A DNA stretch of 64,000 nt from Phaeocystidibacter marisrubri (GTDB lineage: Bacteria; Bacteroidota; Bacteroidia; Flavobacteriales; Schleiferiaceae), in assembly GCF_008933165.1 (NCBI RefSeq), contig NZ_WBVQ01000002.1:143569-207568 (forward strand). The letters run 5' to 3'. The notes under the pieces are model-generated. The model ran no database searches and was not told where the DNA came from. It saw only the letters and a list, made by a program, of their open reading frames with translations. The stretch's first letter is position 1. Every line of letters begins with the position of its first letter. Of the stretch, positions 44,415-54,146 are shown piece after piece. A program made the position numbers and the translations under genes.

Positions 44415-45701
44415 ATGAAAAGAAGGATAACTCTATTTAGCATCGCAGCTCTATGCGTTGGATTCTCGCTGAATACATCGGCTCAGATTCTGAGAGGCTC
44501 AACCACTGTAAGTGGAACGAACAACATGGATATTACGGTGACCGTCAACACCAATACCAACATGGTGGAAATTGAAATGACGGGAATGAACGGTACCTGG
44601 TTCGGGTATGGATTTGGTGGAAGCTCTATGAGCGGTAGATACACAATGATCACCGACGGAGCTGGTAACTTTCAAGAGCGTCAACTAGGCACTCACACAG
44701 CTGGTTCAGCACTGTCGAGCAGTGCGACTGTTACGTCAAACACCACCAGCGGTTCGGTACGCACGGTAGTGGTAAGCAGAAGTCGTGTAGGACAAAGCGC
44801 TAGCTACTACACTTTCCCGAACACAGCAACCAACATTAGTTTGATATGGGCAAAGGGAAGCGGATCTTCTCTATCGCAACACTCTTCCAGCAACCGCGGA
44901 TCGAGCATCCTTACCCTTCAAAACATCTGTAACTTCCCTGCCACGGTATTGCCAAACATTACGGTTTGTTCAGGAGATAGCGCCATGATCTTTGGCAATT
45001 GGGAATCACAAGCGGGAACGTATAGCACTACTCTTACCTCTTCTGTAGGTTGTGATAGTGTGGTAGAGCAAACACTTGTAGTTGCTTCAAGTCTTTCTGG
45101 AAACTTGCCACTCATCACCCTATGTCCTGGTGATTCTGCCATGGTATTTGGTCATTACGTAAATACTGACGGAAGCTACTATGACACGCTTCAGAGCAGT
45201 GGTGGATGCGACAGTATTGTTCGTCAAATTGTGAATACAGAGAATCTTGTTCCAGTGGTCGTTCAAAACGGTACTACGCTTAACGCTTCAGGCACCAATG
45301 CTACCTCTTATGATTGGATCGATTGTAACACCATGCAATCTACGGGAGTTAACTCTCCAATCTTCAATGCTACCGCGAATGGAATGTATGCGGTAATTGT
45401 GACCGGTAATGTGTGTACCGATACCTCGGCATGTTTCACCATCACGGGAATCGGAATTGACGAGAATTCGGTTTCAACAACATTGTCACAACCGAATCCA
45501 TTCAACGATCACTTGCAAATCACAGGCGGTTCAGAAGGCGCCGAAATACGAATCTTCAATACAACTGGGGTGGAAATCTACAGTGCTACGAGAGAGAGTG
45601 TGAGTCAGGATATCCCGACCACCAACTGGCCTGCTGGATTATACATCATCCAAATCTCTACTCCGAGAGAAACACTTGTTCAAAAGGTAATCAAGCAATA
45701 A
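44415..45701 (+). CDS. T9SS type A cargo protein with DOMON-like N-terminal domain
   Basis: 428 residues from the ATG at 44415, which opens on a signal peptide (ITLFSIAALCVGFSLNTSAQ). The longer frame to 44271 would overlap the peroxidase start and places the signal internally, so it is rejected. Residues about 25-165 resemble a DOMON-like beta-sandwich (VEIEMTGMNGTWFGYGFGGS ... NISLIWAKGSGSS). Two near-identical short repeats follow: ITVCSGDSAMIFGNWES and ITLCPGDSAMVFGHYVN, each ending GCDS(V/I)V. The C-terminal domain is type A: STTLSQPNPFNDHLQI ... WPAGLYIIQI. A role near the peroxidase in surface redox is possible, but inferred only from DOMON's known haem or sugar binding. Confidence 0.75.
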   Translation: MKRRITLFSIAALCVGFSLNTSAQILRGSTTVSGTNNMDITVTVNTNTNMVEIEMTGMNGTWFGYGFGGSSMSGRYTMITDGAGNFQERQLGTHTAGSALSSSATVTSNTTSGSVRTVVVSRSRVGQSASYYTFPNTATNISLIWAKGSGSSLSQHSSSNRGSSILTLQNICNFPATVLPNITVCSGDSAMIFGNWESQAGTYSTTLTSSVGCDSVVEQTLVVASSLSGNLPLITLCPGDSAMVFGHYVNTDGSYYDTLQSSGGCDSIVRQIVNTENLVPVVVQNGTTLNASGTNATSYDWIDCNTMQSTGVNSPIFNATANGMYAVIVTGNVCTDTSACFTITGIGIDENSVSTTLSQPNPFNDHLQITGGSEGAEIRIFNTTGVEIYSATRESVSQDIPTTNWPAGLYIIQISTPRETLVQKVIKQ

Positions 45702-45785
45702 ACATTGCCCTATCTTTTAACCAACTCACACAACAATCGGAAGTTTCCCTTGTTGTAGAATTAGTAAGTTGTATTAGGAAAGAGG

Positions 45786-45816
45786 TCCGTGGTCGCAATG
45801 ACCACGGGCTTTTTTT
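45786..45816 (+). terminator. Intrinsic terminator after the DOMON/T9SS gene
   Basis: CCGTGGTC (45787-45794) pairs with GACCACGG (45800-45807) and a T-run follows (45810-45816). It lies between convergent genes, and its T-run overlaps the last two bases of the ankyrin gene. Confidence 0.9.
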
Positions 45817-46339
45817 ATTCCTCTGTTTTTTCAAGTGCCGAAACAACCTCTGTGTGATTGAGTAGCACGGCATAATCTAGAGGCTTCCGATCATTTAGAT
45901 CCGTGGCATTGACATCCGCTCCTGCTTCCAACAATAGATTCACAATGTTAATGTGATTGAACTGAGCAGCATAATGAAGTGGACTCATACCATTGGGATC
46001 TTTGTAGTTTGGATTTGCTCCGGCTTCTAGCAATACGGCACATGTTTCCGTGAAGCCTTTGTAGCAAACCGCTTGTAATGCAGTGGGTTCGCCTTCACTT
46101 CCAGACACGTCAATTCCCTGTTCAACGAGGTATTGAATGAATTCGGTTTGGTCGTGATACGCCGCTAAAATGAGTGGGGAATAGCCTTGACCATTCTCAC
46201 TCGCTAAGGTGTCCACATTGATTTGTGCCATGGCTTTTGCCGCTTCTACGTTTCCCGTTCTGGCAGCGTCGAAAATATCATTCTGCGCAAAGCCAGAAAC
46301 GGCACAGAATGATAGTAAGGTTGTGTACAGTAATTTCAT
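45815..46339 (-). CDS. Periplasmic ankyrin-repeat protein
   Basis: 174 residues with a signal peptide ending SGFAQ (about 19). Four to five ankyrin units follow: NGQGYSPLILAAYHDQTEFI, EGEPTALQAVCYKGFTETC, DPNGMSPLHYAAQFNHINIV, and DLNDRKPLDYAVLLNHTEVV. Each has the TPLHxAA-like core and the following helix. Such short secreted ankyrin proteins often accompany catalases or peroxidases; here a di-haem peroxidase lies 3 kb away on the same strand but separated by another gene. Binding partner unknown. Confidence 0.9.
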   Translation of the reverse strand: MKLLYTTLLSFCAVSGFAQNDIFDAARTGNVEAAKAMAQINVDTLASENGQGYSPLILAAYHDQTEFIQYLVEQGIDVSGSEGEPTALQAVCYKGFTETCAVLLEAGANPNYKDPNGMSPLHYAAQFNHINIVNLLLEAGADVNATDLNDRKPLDYAVLLNHTEVVSALEKTEE

Positions 46340-46405
46340 AAGAATGTAATTTACAAACCATACGGCGATATTGGTGAAAGGTTGTGTGCAGAAAAAATTC
46401 AGTCC

Positions 46406-46437
46406 ATAAAAAAAGGCGAACCGAAGTCCGCCTTTTC
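46406..46437 (-). terminator. Intrinsic terminator after icmF
   Basis: Minus strand: a 10-bp stem (AAAGGCGGAC / GTTCGCCTTT, one G-U) closed by a TTCG tetraloop and followed by a run of T. It lies 18 bp after the icmF stop codon. Confidence 0.9.
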
Positions 46438-46454
46438 TACTATTACTTGTAAGC

Positions 46455-49400
46455 TTACATGTTTCTGCGGTACTGTCCCCCTACTTCAAACATGGCCTCT
46501 GTAATTTGGCCAAGAGAACAGAACTTACAAGCTTCCATCAACACCTCAAAGATATTCTCATTGTGGATGGCTGCTTTCTGAACACGACTAAGCACTTCCT
46601 TCGCACGCTCTTCGTTTGCGGTTTGCAAATTTGAAAGCATGGAAATCTGGTACTCTTTTTCTTCCGTGGTAGCACGAATCACCTCTTTCGGCAAGACCGT
46701 AGGTGAACCTTTGGAACTCAAGAAAGTATTCACCCCAATAATTGGATACTCTCCAGTGTGCTTCAGGGTTTCGTAGTACAAAGACTCTTCTTGAATTTTT
46801 CCGCGTTGGTACATGGTTTCCATCGCTCCCAATACGCCACCGCGCTCGGTAATGCGATCGAACTCTGTCAACACCGCTTCCTCAACCAAATCCGTCAACT
46901 CTTCAATAATGAAAGCTCCTTGAATTGGGTTTTCGTTTTTCGCCAAGCCCAACTCTCGGTTGATGATCAACTGAATGGCCATTGCTCTACGAACACTTTC
47001 CTCTGTTGGAGTAGTGATCGCTTCATCATAGGCGTTGGTATGAAGCGAGTTACAGTTGTCGTAAATCGCGTACAATGCCTGAAGGGTGGTTCGAATATCG
47101 TTGAAGTCGATTTCCTGCGCGTGAAGAGAACGTCCAGAGGTTTGGATGTGATACTTCAACATTTGAGCACGAGGATCTGCACCGTATTTCTGCTTGAGTG
47201 CCTTTGCCCAAATTCGACGTGCAACACGACCAATTACGGCGTATTCGGGATCTACACCATTCGAGAAGAAGAAACTCAAGTTCGGACCAAACTTGTTGAT
47301 GTCCATTCCGCGACTCAAGTAGTACTCAACGTATGTGAAGCCATTGGCCAAAGTAAACGCCAACTGCGTGATAGGGTTTGCACCTGCTTCTGCAATGTGG
47401 TAGCCCGAAATTGAAACCGAATAGAAGTTTCTTACACTGTTATCGATAAAATAGCTCTGAACATCCCCCATCAAACGAAGGGCATATTCTGTAGAGAAAA
47501 TACACGTATTCTGAGCTTGGTCTTCTTTTAAGATATCAGCCTGAACGGTACCGCGAACCACAGAGATGGTAGCCGCTTTGATCTTGTTGTAAACATCGGC
47601 AGGAAGAACCTCATCTCCTGTTACGCCAAGAAGCATCAAACCAAGACCATTGTTCCCTTCTGGAAGGTCACCTTGATAAGTGGGACGTGTGTATCCTTTG
47701 TCGTCGTACTTCGATTTGAGCACCTTCTCCACATCCGCTTCCAAGCCGTTCTCCACAATATACTTCTCACATTGCTGATCAATAGCAGCGTTGAGGAAGA
47801 ATCCGAGAAGCATTGGAGCGGGACCGTTGATGGTCATGGAAACCGATGTTTTAGGATCGGCTAGATCGAAACCAGAGTACAGTTTCTTCGCATCGTCCAA
47901 ACAGCAGATACTCACACCAGAGTTACCAATCTTACCATAAATGTCTGGTCGACGAGCGGGATCGTTTCCGTAGAGTGTAACCGAGTCGAACGCCGTAGAA
48001 AGACGCTTGGCTGGCATGCCCAAACTCACATAGTGGAAGCGCTTATTCGTACGTTCTGGCCCACCTTCTCCGGCAAACATTCGCGTTGGATCTTCACCTT
48101 CGCGCTTGAAAGGATAGATGCCCGCGGTGTACGGGAATTCACCTGGAACGTTTTCTTGAAGAATCCATTTAAGAATGTCACCCCAGCCTTTGTACTTAGG
48201 TGTAACCACCTTTGGAATTTGGCTGTGAGAAAGTGATTCTGTGTGCGTTTGAATCTTGATTTCTTTATCGCGCACCTTGAAGCTGTACACCGGATCTTTG
48301 TACATCTGGCGCTTAGCCTCCCAACCTTGAAGAATCTCCCAATTGTGTGGATCAAGGTCGAGTTTGGTCTTTTCAAATTGCTCTTGAAGACCTTTGAGCA
48401 ATCTGTCTTTATCTTCTAATTCTGTGGCAGAAATGGTTTCGATTGAACTCTGTAAGCCATAGAGTTTCTGAGCCACTTCCACTTGATTGTCTACCCACTG
48501 ATCGTAACCGCGGTTGTTCTCAGAAATCTCACTGAGGTAACGGGTACGATGAGGAGGAATAACGAACACTTTTTCGCTCATTTCCTCGGTGATGTGGAAT
48601 TCTGAAGCCAGTGCTTGCGCACCTGTTCTTTCCACGATCGTGTCCATAATCGTGCGGTACAACTGATTGGTACCCGGATCGTTGAACTGCGAAGCGATGG
48701 TGCCGAAAACAGGCATATCGTCCACTTTCGCTTCCCACATATTGTGGTTGCGTTGGTATTGCTTCTTCACATCGCGAAGTGCATCCAGAGCTCCGCGCTT
48801 ATCGAACTTGTTGAGGGCGATAAGATCAGCAAAGTCGAGCATGTCAATTTTCTCCAACTGTGTCGCAGCACCGTATTCTGGCGTCATCACATAGAGAGAA
48901 ACATTGCTGTGGTCGAGAATTTCGGTGTCACTTTGACCAATACCTGAAGTTTCAAGAATGATCAAATCAAAGTTCGCCGCTTTCATCACTTGAACCGCTT
49001 CGGCCACATGTTTAGAAAGGGCAAGATTACTTTGACGTGTAGCAAGTGAACGCATGTACACACGAGGGTGGTTGATCGCGTTCATTCGGATGCGGTCGCC
49101 CAAAAGTGCGCCCCCCGTTTTGCGTTTGGATGGATCTACGGAAATGACAGCAATGTGCTTGTCTTCGTGATCGATGAGGAATCGGCGTACCAATTCATCC
49201 ACCAGTGAAGACTTACCCGCTCCACCTGTACCTGTGATTCCCAAAACTGGGATATCGTGTTGGGCTGCCATTTCGTGAACTTCTTCGAACACGGCAGCAC
49301 TTTGCTCAGGATAGTTTTCAGCTGCACTGATCAATCGCGCAAGGGCAAGGGGCTCCTTGTCTTTAATGCGCTCAATCTCGTCGGTAAGCACATCGCCAAT

Positions 49401-49838
49401 GGCGTAGTCTGATCGTTCAATCAAATCGTTAATCATCCCTTGAAGGCCCATAGCGCGACCATCATCTGGGTGATAAATACGGGTAATTCCGTAAGCGTGC
49501 AATTCGTCTATTTCTTCTGGAAGAATGGTTCCTCCACCTCCACCAACAATGCGGATGTGCTCTGCACCTTTTTCTTTGAGAAGGTCATACATGTATTTAA
49601 AATACTCGGTATGACCACCTTGGTAAGAAGTCATTGCGATTGCATTCGCATCTTCTTGAATAGCCGTATTCACCACTTCTTCAACACTGCGATCGTGTCC
49701 GAGGTGAATGACCTCACAACCCGAAGATTGCATGATACGGCGCATGATATTGATGGCTGCATCGTGACCGTCGAATAGTGACGCGGCAGTAACGATACGA
49801 ACCTTATGTGTGGGCTTGTAAGACTTCTGTGATTCCAT
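46455..49838 (-). CDS. icmF: Fused acyl-CoA mutase with B12 domain and G-protein chaperone (IcmF type)
   Basis: 1127 residues in the IcmF order. Residues 1-140: cobalamin-binding domain with FDGHDAA, in which His25 is the likely axial ligand; the usual DxHxxG glycine is replaced by Ala28. Residues about 195-430: MeaI-type G domain with [17 protein letters not shown] and NKFD. Residues about 560-1127: TIM-barrel mutase domain ([39 protein letters not shown]). The Phe in YPFKRE, where methylmalonyl-CoA mutase has Tyr, favours isobutyryl-CoA/n-butyryl-CoA isomerisation. The built-in GTPase loads and protects the cofactor. An upstream TATCTTTG box is present. Confidence 0.88.
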   Translation of the reverse strand: MESQKSYKPTHKVRIVTAASLFDGHDAAINIMRRIMQSSGCEVIHLGHDRSVEEVVNTAIQEDANAIAMTSYQGGHTEYFKYMYDLLKEKGAEHIRIVGGGGGTILPEEIDELHAYGITRIYHPDDGRAMGLQGMINDLIERSDYAIGDVLTDEIERIKDKEPLALARLISAAENYPEQSAAVFEEVHEMAAQHDIPVLGITGTGGAGKSSLVDELVRRFLIDHEDKHIAVISVDPSKRKTGGALLGDRIRMNAINHPRVYMRSLATRQSNLALSKHVAEAVQVMKAANFDLIILETSGIGQSDTEILDHSNVSLYVMTPEYGAATQLEKIDMLDFADLIALNKFDKRGALDALRDVKKQYQRNHNMWEAKVDDMPVFGTIASQFNDPGTNQLYRTIMDTIVERTGAQALASEFHITEEMSEKVFVIPPHRTRYLSEISENNRGYDQWVDNQVEVAQKLYGLQSSIETISATELEDKDRLLKGLQEQFEKTKLDLDPHNWEILQGWEAKRQMYKDPVYSFKVRDKEIKIQTHTESLSHSQIPKVVTPKYKGWGDILKWILQENVPGEFPYTAGIYPFKREGEDPTRMFAGEGGPERTNKRFHYVSLGMPAKRLSTAFDSVTLYGNDPARRPDIYGKIGNSGVSICCLDDAKKLYSGFDLADPKTSVSMTINGPAPMLLGFFLNAAIDQQCEKYIVENGLEADVEKVLKSKYDDKGYTRPTYQGDLPEGNNGLGLMLLGVTGDEVLPADVYNKIKAATISVVRGTVQADILKEDQAQNTCIFSTEYALRLMGDVQSYFIDNSVRNFYSVSISGYHIAEAGANPITQLAFTLANGFTYVEYYLSRGMDINKFGPNLSFFFSNGVDPEYAVIGRVARRIWAKALKQKYGADPRAQMLKYHIQTSGRSLHAQEIDFNDIRTTLQALYAIYDNCNSLHTNAYDEAITTPTEESVRRAMAIQLIINRELGLAKNENPIQGAFIIEELTDLVEEAVLTEFDRITERGGVLGAMETMYQRGKIQEESLYYETLKHTGEYPIIGVNTFLSSKGSPTVLPKEVIRATTEEKEYQISMLSNLQTANEERAKEVLSRVQKAAIHNENIFEVLMEACKFCSLGQITEAMFEVGGQYRRNM

Positions 49839-49861
49839 CTGTGCGATTTTCTGTAGCTGCG

Positions 49862-49869
49862 CAAAGATA
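49862..49869 (-). promoter_or_regulatory. Predicted -7 box of icmF
   Basis: TATCTTTG on the minus strand, 23 bp before the ATG, is an exact TAnnTTTG match; the -33 element is weak. Confidence 0.55.
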
Positions 49870-49901
49870 CACGTTCCCTTTCGCTCAGGAAACCGAATGG
49901 A

Positions 49902-50996
49902 CTATTCCGATAGTTGAACCAGAATATCTCGCAGAAAAGCATCGATTTCGTCGGTGGAATGAAGATCGAATTCACTGGCATATAGCTCTTTGATGTCGGT
50001 ATAATCCATCAATCGCTTTAAACCCGCCAAGCCTTCTTTTTCAAACACATAGCTGCAAATTGATGCCGCCAAAGTAGTTTGTGGATTGGTCTTGTCGTCC
50101 ATGTAATAAAAGTCTGGGGACGATGGAGAGATCTCGGGATGTTCCTTTAGATAATCCGCCAAGCGACCGTAATGCCATGTAGCCTCTTGTCCCATGCTTC
50201 CGCCATAATACACCGCGATTCCTTCTTGCAAGGGAGAGTTTGGATATAGCCGATTCAAATAGATGTGTACAATTTCATGGAAGTAACCCTCACCCCATCC
50301 CGACGAAAATGTATATCCCTCTTCCACAAAAGCAAAGCCTCCAGCTGCTGTATTCTTCGCCATGAAAATATTGTAGTCGAACCCTTTAAGCGCCTCAATT
50401 TCATCTTGAGTATCGGCAAAGTAGTATTCGATGTCGATGGGTTCTACCCCCCAATCCGACTCGAGCTTCTGAACTTTAGCACTCAACTCCATAGCTCTCA
50501 CTCGGTTGAAGGAATGATAGGGCGGAAAGTGATAATGTATGTGTCGTACTGCTGCAGAATGCCAATCTTCGGTCAATACCGCCGCTGGCACGCGAAGCTT
50601 CCAATCTCCATTAATGCGGGCTACATAATAATTACCAACTCCATACACTTGAAACGGATAGCCTTCCACATCAACACTAAACAGCACTTGAACTCTCGCG
50701 TAGTCGTCGAAGTCGCGAATAGAGAGAACTGTTTTCCGCGTATGTTGATACATATTCCGACCACCGATCAATTTCATAATGTAATCAGGCTCCACAAATT
50801 TTTCTACGTCTTCTGCTAGGAAATACGATTGCGGCTCGGCCTCAGCATGAGTCATCATCTCATCCAAATACCCCTTTAAAAAGTGGAGTATTTCAGGGTT
50901 GGAATTAGACGTGGTATCTACTCCTACGTTGTATTCCAACTGCGCAGAAATGGACAGGGTGCTAAGAAGAAAGGCGAGGGATAGGAGGTGTTTCAT
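49902..50996 (-). CDS. Secreted zinc metallopeptidase-like protein (HEIVH, gluzincin type)
   Basis: 364 residues from the ATG at 50996, opening on a signal peptide (LLSLAFLLSTLSISAQ). The zinc site HEIVH is in GYFHEIVHIYLNRLYP (about 250) and the likely third ligand is the Glu in SPLQEGIAVYYGG 19-20 residues later, as in the peptidase_MA/gluzincin clan. The region before it (residues 30-190) is a mixed domain with DFDDYARVQVLFSVDVEGYP. Substrate unknown; whether it is active is not certain since only the motif is seen. The longer frame to 51035 would put 13 residues ahead of the signal. Confidence 0.72.
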   Translation of the reverse strand: MKHLLSLAFLLSTLSISAQLEYNVGVDTTSNSNPEILHFLKGYLDEMMTHAEAEPQSYFLAEDVEKFVEPDYIMKLIGGRNMYQHTRKTVLSIRDFDDYARVQVLFSVDVEGYPFQVYGVGNYYVARINGDWKLRVPAAVLTEDWHSAAVRHIHYHFPPYHSFNRVRAMELSAKVQKLESDWGVEPIDIEYYFADTQDEIEALKGFDYNIFMAKNTAAGGFAFVEEGYTFSSGWGEGYFHEIVHIYLNRLYPNSPLQEGIAVYYGGSMGQEATWHYGRLADYLKEHPEISPSSPDFYYMDDKTNPQTTLAASICSYVFEKEGLAGLKRLMDYTDIKELYASEFDLHSTDEIDAFLRDILVQLSE

Positions 50997-51119
50997 GGGT
51001 AGCTTTTTGACGAAGTTCTCAAATCCAAATCTCAACTTCCGTTAAACCAAGGCTAAAATAAATTCATCCGATTTGACTACATTTCATATAATCATTCACC
51101 ACCTAATCTCGAATTCACC

Positions 51120-51527
51120 ATGGAAAGTATTAACTGGTTTGCCATTCTACTCGCCACACTCTCATCCTTTGTACTTGGATTTATTTGGTACAACCCGAAA
51201 GTTTTTGGTACGGCTTGGGCTAAAGCCGCAGGGATTGATATGGAAGATCCTGAAGCGCGAAAGGGAATGGGTAAAATCTTCGGAATGGCCTTCCTATTCG
51301 CCTTCATTATGGCCACCTTCGCCTCCTACTTCCTCTACAACCATATGGGTTCTCTGGAAGAGGTACTGCGCGTTTCCGGACTCTATCTCGGGTTTGGAAT
51401 TATAGCGATGAATACCGGTGTAACGGGCATGTATGAAAGAAAATCACTCGTGTACATCCTCATCAACGGAGGTTACCAAATCGTCAGTTTAATGATCTTT
51501 GGACTGATCTTCTATGCCATGTCTTAA
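51120..51527 (+). CDS. DUF1761-family membrane protein
   Basis: 135 residues with four hydrophobic segments: WFAILLATLSSFVLGFIWY, IFGMAFLFAFIMATFASYFL, VSGLYLGFGIIAMNTGV and YILINGGYQIVSLMIFGLIF. The sequence FVLGFIWYNPKVFGTAWAKA is characteristic of DUF1761, whose function is not known. Its final 4 bp overlap the end of the convergent lipoprotein gene at 51524. No co-directional neighbour. Confidence 0.85.
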   Translation: MESINWFAILLATLSSFVLGFIWYNPKVFGTAWAKAAGIDMEDPEARKGMGKIFGMAFLFAFIMATFASYFLYNHMGSLEEVLRVSGLYLGFGIIAMNTGVTGMYERKSLVYILINGGYQIVSLMIFGLIFYAMS

Positions 51528-51961
51528 GGCGCCACAACAGTAATAGGGCCGGCTGAAATCGTATTGCTTTTATGTCCGGCTCTATCAACCACCCAAATGG
51601 AATAAGTGACCGACTGCGATGTACTTCCGTCGGTGATAATGGTGTTGGGCAATGTGAAGATGAGTGTTCCTTTAATAGGCACTTCATCACCACCGGGCAC
51701 CAGAGATTTGATGCGATAGGAATACTCCAAATCGATTCGATTATCGAGTACAAAGAGATTCTTCACATCGGGCTCGTTTTCCCCTAAGTCGCCATCTCCA
51801 TCCTCATAGTCGATTTCAAAACGAATGCTATCCTGAAGGGCAACAACCGTAGATGGCCCTACCCTTTTCAAGGTCAAGTTCGGCTTAATTTCTAAATCCA
51901 ATTCACTCGTGCAAGCTGAGAAAAGGACTAGTGTGAACAAAATGAATGCTACCCTTTTCAT
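51524..51961 (-). CDS. Hypothetical lipoprotein, last gene of the DUF1501 operon
   Basis: 145 residues, lipoprotein signal MKRVAFILFTLVLFSACTS (Cys17). The mature part is an Ig/cadherin-like beta-sandwich with a calcium-loop-like EIDYEDGDGDLGENEPD (about 49-65) and a closing YSIWVVDRAGHKSNTIS strand pair. Its ATG overlaps the stop of the haem-c-like gene upstream (ATGA). Function is unknown, but conserved coupling suggests it belongs to the same surface complex. Confidence 0.65.
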   Translation of the reverse strand: MKRVAFILFTLVLFSACTSELDLEIKPNLTLKRVGPSTVVALQDSIRFEIDYEDGDGDLGENEPDVKNLFVLDNRIDLEYSYRIKSLVPGGDEVPIKGTLIFTLPNTIITDGSTSQSVTYSIWVVDRAGHKSNTISAGPITVVAP

Positions 51962-52845
51962 TGGACGACAAATGAAGCTAGAATTCTAAAATAGAACGGA
52001 GAGTTATCGTTTGGAAACTCTACTGTTGTTGGATTATCAGTGTCCCGAACGTAGTATCTAAACCAGACCGTATCTCCGGGTGTAAATTGATTCGAATTGA
52101 ATTGTAATGCATGTGCTACCCCACCAAATGGAGTGGCTGTAATGGATGTAGCATTCGAAAAATCGAACTCGTCGTACGCAAACTTGCCTGTATTCACCAA
52201 CAGATCATTTACGGAAGTACTGTCATCTTCTACCAAAACATACATGGTATACGGTTGATTGTTGGTTAAGAGAACCGGAGATAAATTACCATTCATCCGA
52301 ACGGTGTCCACTCTATTTTGCTGCGCATCAAAAAGAGCAAAACCGTTGATACTGGGAAGTTGATTGGGATATATCGCTGGAACGCCATCTGCATTTGGTG
52401 CACCATCGTTGATCCATTGAATAACCCACCCTATTTCTTCTGATGAAAGAGGTTCCGCATAGAGCGGCATTCTTCCTATCACTTCATCTGTGGTGACCAA
52501 CCGTTCATGTAACCAGGATTCCGTGTGCTTTCCGGGCAACACTCTAAAATCAAAGTCGCCATTGTCGTTATTTTTAGTCACTGGATGATACACCAAAGTT
52601 TGGTAGGTAGACTCCACCGTTCTGAAGTCGGGCTCAAACGAACCATCGTGACAAGTTGGATTAGCGCATTTAACTGAGAAAATGTACTTGTGCAGCCCGA
52701 CGATGGTAGCAGGATCAACGGTATCTGGATATTCCACCACCGGGTCCTGAATGTCAAATGGATTGGGAGAATCATCTTCCTTGGTACACATGACGAGCCC
52801 AAAAATCGATATCCATACGGCGATATACTTCAGTGCTCTGATCAT
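51958..52845 (-). CDS. Haem-c-like lipoprotein with unusual CX4CH motif
   Basis: 295 residues; lipoprotein-like N-terminus (YIAVWISIFGLVMCTKED, Cys20). Residues about 50-150 form a cytochrome-c-like domain: KCANPTCHDGSFEPDF has C-x4-C-H rather than the common CxxCH, and GRMPLYAEPLSSEEIGWVIQ could give the distal Met. The arrangement is like PSCyt1 domains found with DUF1549/DUF1553/DUF1501 proteins of Planctomycetes. The C-terminal half is a beta domain. ATGA overlaps on both sides couple it to the DUF1501-like gene and the last lipoprotein. Whether haem is attached is not certain. Confidence 0.65.
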   Translation of the reverse strand: MIRALKYIAVWISIFGLVMCTKEDDSPNPFDIQDPVVEYPDTVDPATIVGLHKYIFSVKCANPTCHDGSFEPDFRTVESTYQTLVYHPVTKNNDNGDFDFRVLPGKHTESWLHERLVTTDEVIGRMPLYAEPLSSEEIGWVIQWINDGAPNADGVPAIYPNQLPSINGFALFDAQQNRVDTVRMNGNLSPVLLTNNQPYTMYVLVEDDSTSVNDLLVNTGKFAYDEFDFSNATSITATPFGGVAHALQFNSNQFTPGDTVWFRYYVRDTDNPTTVEFPNDNSPFYFRILASFVVQ

Positions 52846-54143
52846 ACGTAAGCCTCTTGAAGTACACGTCCAGGTAGAATTCCACTCACTTCCGAACCGA
52901 AGCCCAAAGCATCGGCAATAGTTGGAACGATATCAATACTCTCTCCTGTTACTGTTTGGATACTCTGATTGGCCTGAACAATACCCGCTGGCCCCAGCAT
53001 CAAACAGAAGATTTCGCGAGATACGGCGTCGTCAGTAGTGTGATCTAGAGCGGCACGACCATTCACATCAACGATGGTATTTGGATTCGCATTCCTTCCA
53101 ATTTCGGGAGCCACAATCAACAGAGTGTCATTGGCCATTCCCGGTGTATTTTGAATGGTATTCCAAAGGTGAGCAACCGCCCAATCGGCTCGCCTGAGAT
53201 TATCGCAATAGCCTGTAAAATTGGTATGTGCCACATCCACCCCAAACATATTCACCACCAATAATTCGGGCTTAAATTCCTTCAATATCTCTTCGGCATA
53301 AAACACGTTTAGCATATCTCCATTCATGCCACTCGGAACACTCCATGGGTTGATATGCTGCCCAGATTGTGCGGCTTGAACCATTTGAGAAAGGAAAGCC
53401 TGAATCTGTTCACGTCCTTCTACGGTGTTCTCTAAACCAGCGGCTGCCGAAAATGGAATATCGAATTGTGAATTAGAAAAATGTGTTAACCTCTCTAATT
53501 CACTTTGAATGTCGGGATCGATGGAAAACTCAGGTCCCAAAGCATCCAAACTACTCCCTTGAAACAACTGCGTTGGTGCAATTTGATTGGCTCCATATGC
53601 TGGACCATAATTCGGATGTGTGCTGTAATTGAGGAGCGGATATAAGTTGTTGGAATGAGACACCCACCATGCATTGGTTGCCGAAGTGGAAGGTGAGTTG
53701 TGCTTTCGGTACAATTCAAAGATCGTGGGCATATCAGGAGCAGCTCGCAGATTCAATGCCGTAGACGTATGCTGACCAGTAAGTGCCGTAGTATGACCGT
53801 TGTAATGTCCGGTGGGTCCCGATGAAAACCGGAATTCACGGAACAAGGTTCCCATGGATTGCATGGAGGAGGATAGCGGTGACGAGGGTAAATTCGACAT
53901 ACTTCCCACCAAATCTGAACTGATGGCTTCGCTTCCACTAAGGATATTTGGCATGAGGTTTCCCTCTGCCTTTTGAACACTCTCCCAGTTCCGAACTCCT
54001 CCTGCAAAAAGACAAAACACAACGTGATTCACTTTTCGAGCGCCTGTCGCCGCAAAGAGTCGACCCGAAGGTAGGATGTACGGTAAACCTGCCACTCCCA
54101 AGGCGGTAAGACTCCCTTTCTTGATAAATTCTCTCCGGTTCAT
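52842..54143 (-). CDS. DUF1501-family (sulfatase/phosphatase-like) exported protein
   Basis: 433 residues. N-terminus MNRREFIKKGSLTALGVAGLPYILPS resembles a twin-arginine or related signal (RREF, then a hydrophobic stretch; shown here only to describe it). The body matches the DUF1501 alkaline-phosphatase-like pattern: VVFCLFAGGVRNWESVQ, LTGQHTSTALNLR, LLVVNMFGVDVAHTNFTGYC and LLIVAPEIGRNANPN. The usual metal-binding residues of the superfamily cannot be fully assigned by eye. It follows the 160-residue lipoprotein gene after 3 bp. Role unknown; in other phyla these genes sit with DUF1553 proteins. Confidence 0.75.
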   Translation of the reverse strand: MNRREFIKKGSLTALGVAGLPYILPSGRLFAATGARKVNHVVFCLFAGGVRNWESVQKAEGNLMPNILSGSEAISSDLVGSMSNLPSSPLSSSMQSMGTLFREFRFSSGPTGHYNGHTTALTGQHTSTALNLRAAPDMPTIFELYRKHNSPSTSATNAWWVSHSNNLYPLLNYSTHPNYGPAYGANQIAPTQLFQGSSLDALGPEFSIDPDIQSELERLTHFSNSQFDIPFSAAAGLENTVEGREQIQAFLSQMVQAAQSGQHINPWSVPSGMNGDMLNVFYAEEILKEFKPELLVVNMFGVDVAHTNFTGYCDNLRRADWAVAHLWNTIQNTPGMANDTLLIVAPEIGRNANPNTIVDVNGRAALDHTTDDAVSREIFCLMLGPAGIVQANQSIQTVTGESIDIVPTIADALGFGSEVSGILPGRVLQEAYV

Positions 54144-54146
54144 GAC

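Noticed and set aside
46758..47414. A 218-codon plus-strand frame inside icmF
   Set aside because: Antisense to a conserved mutase domain; no motif, no promoter.
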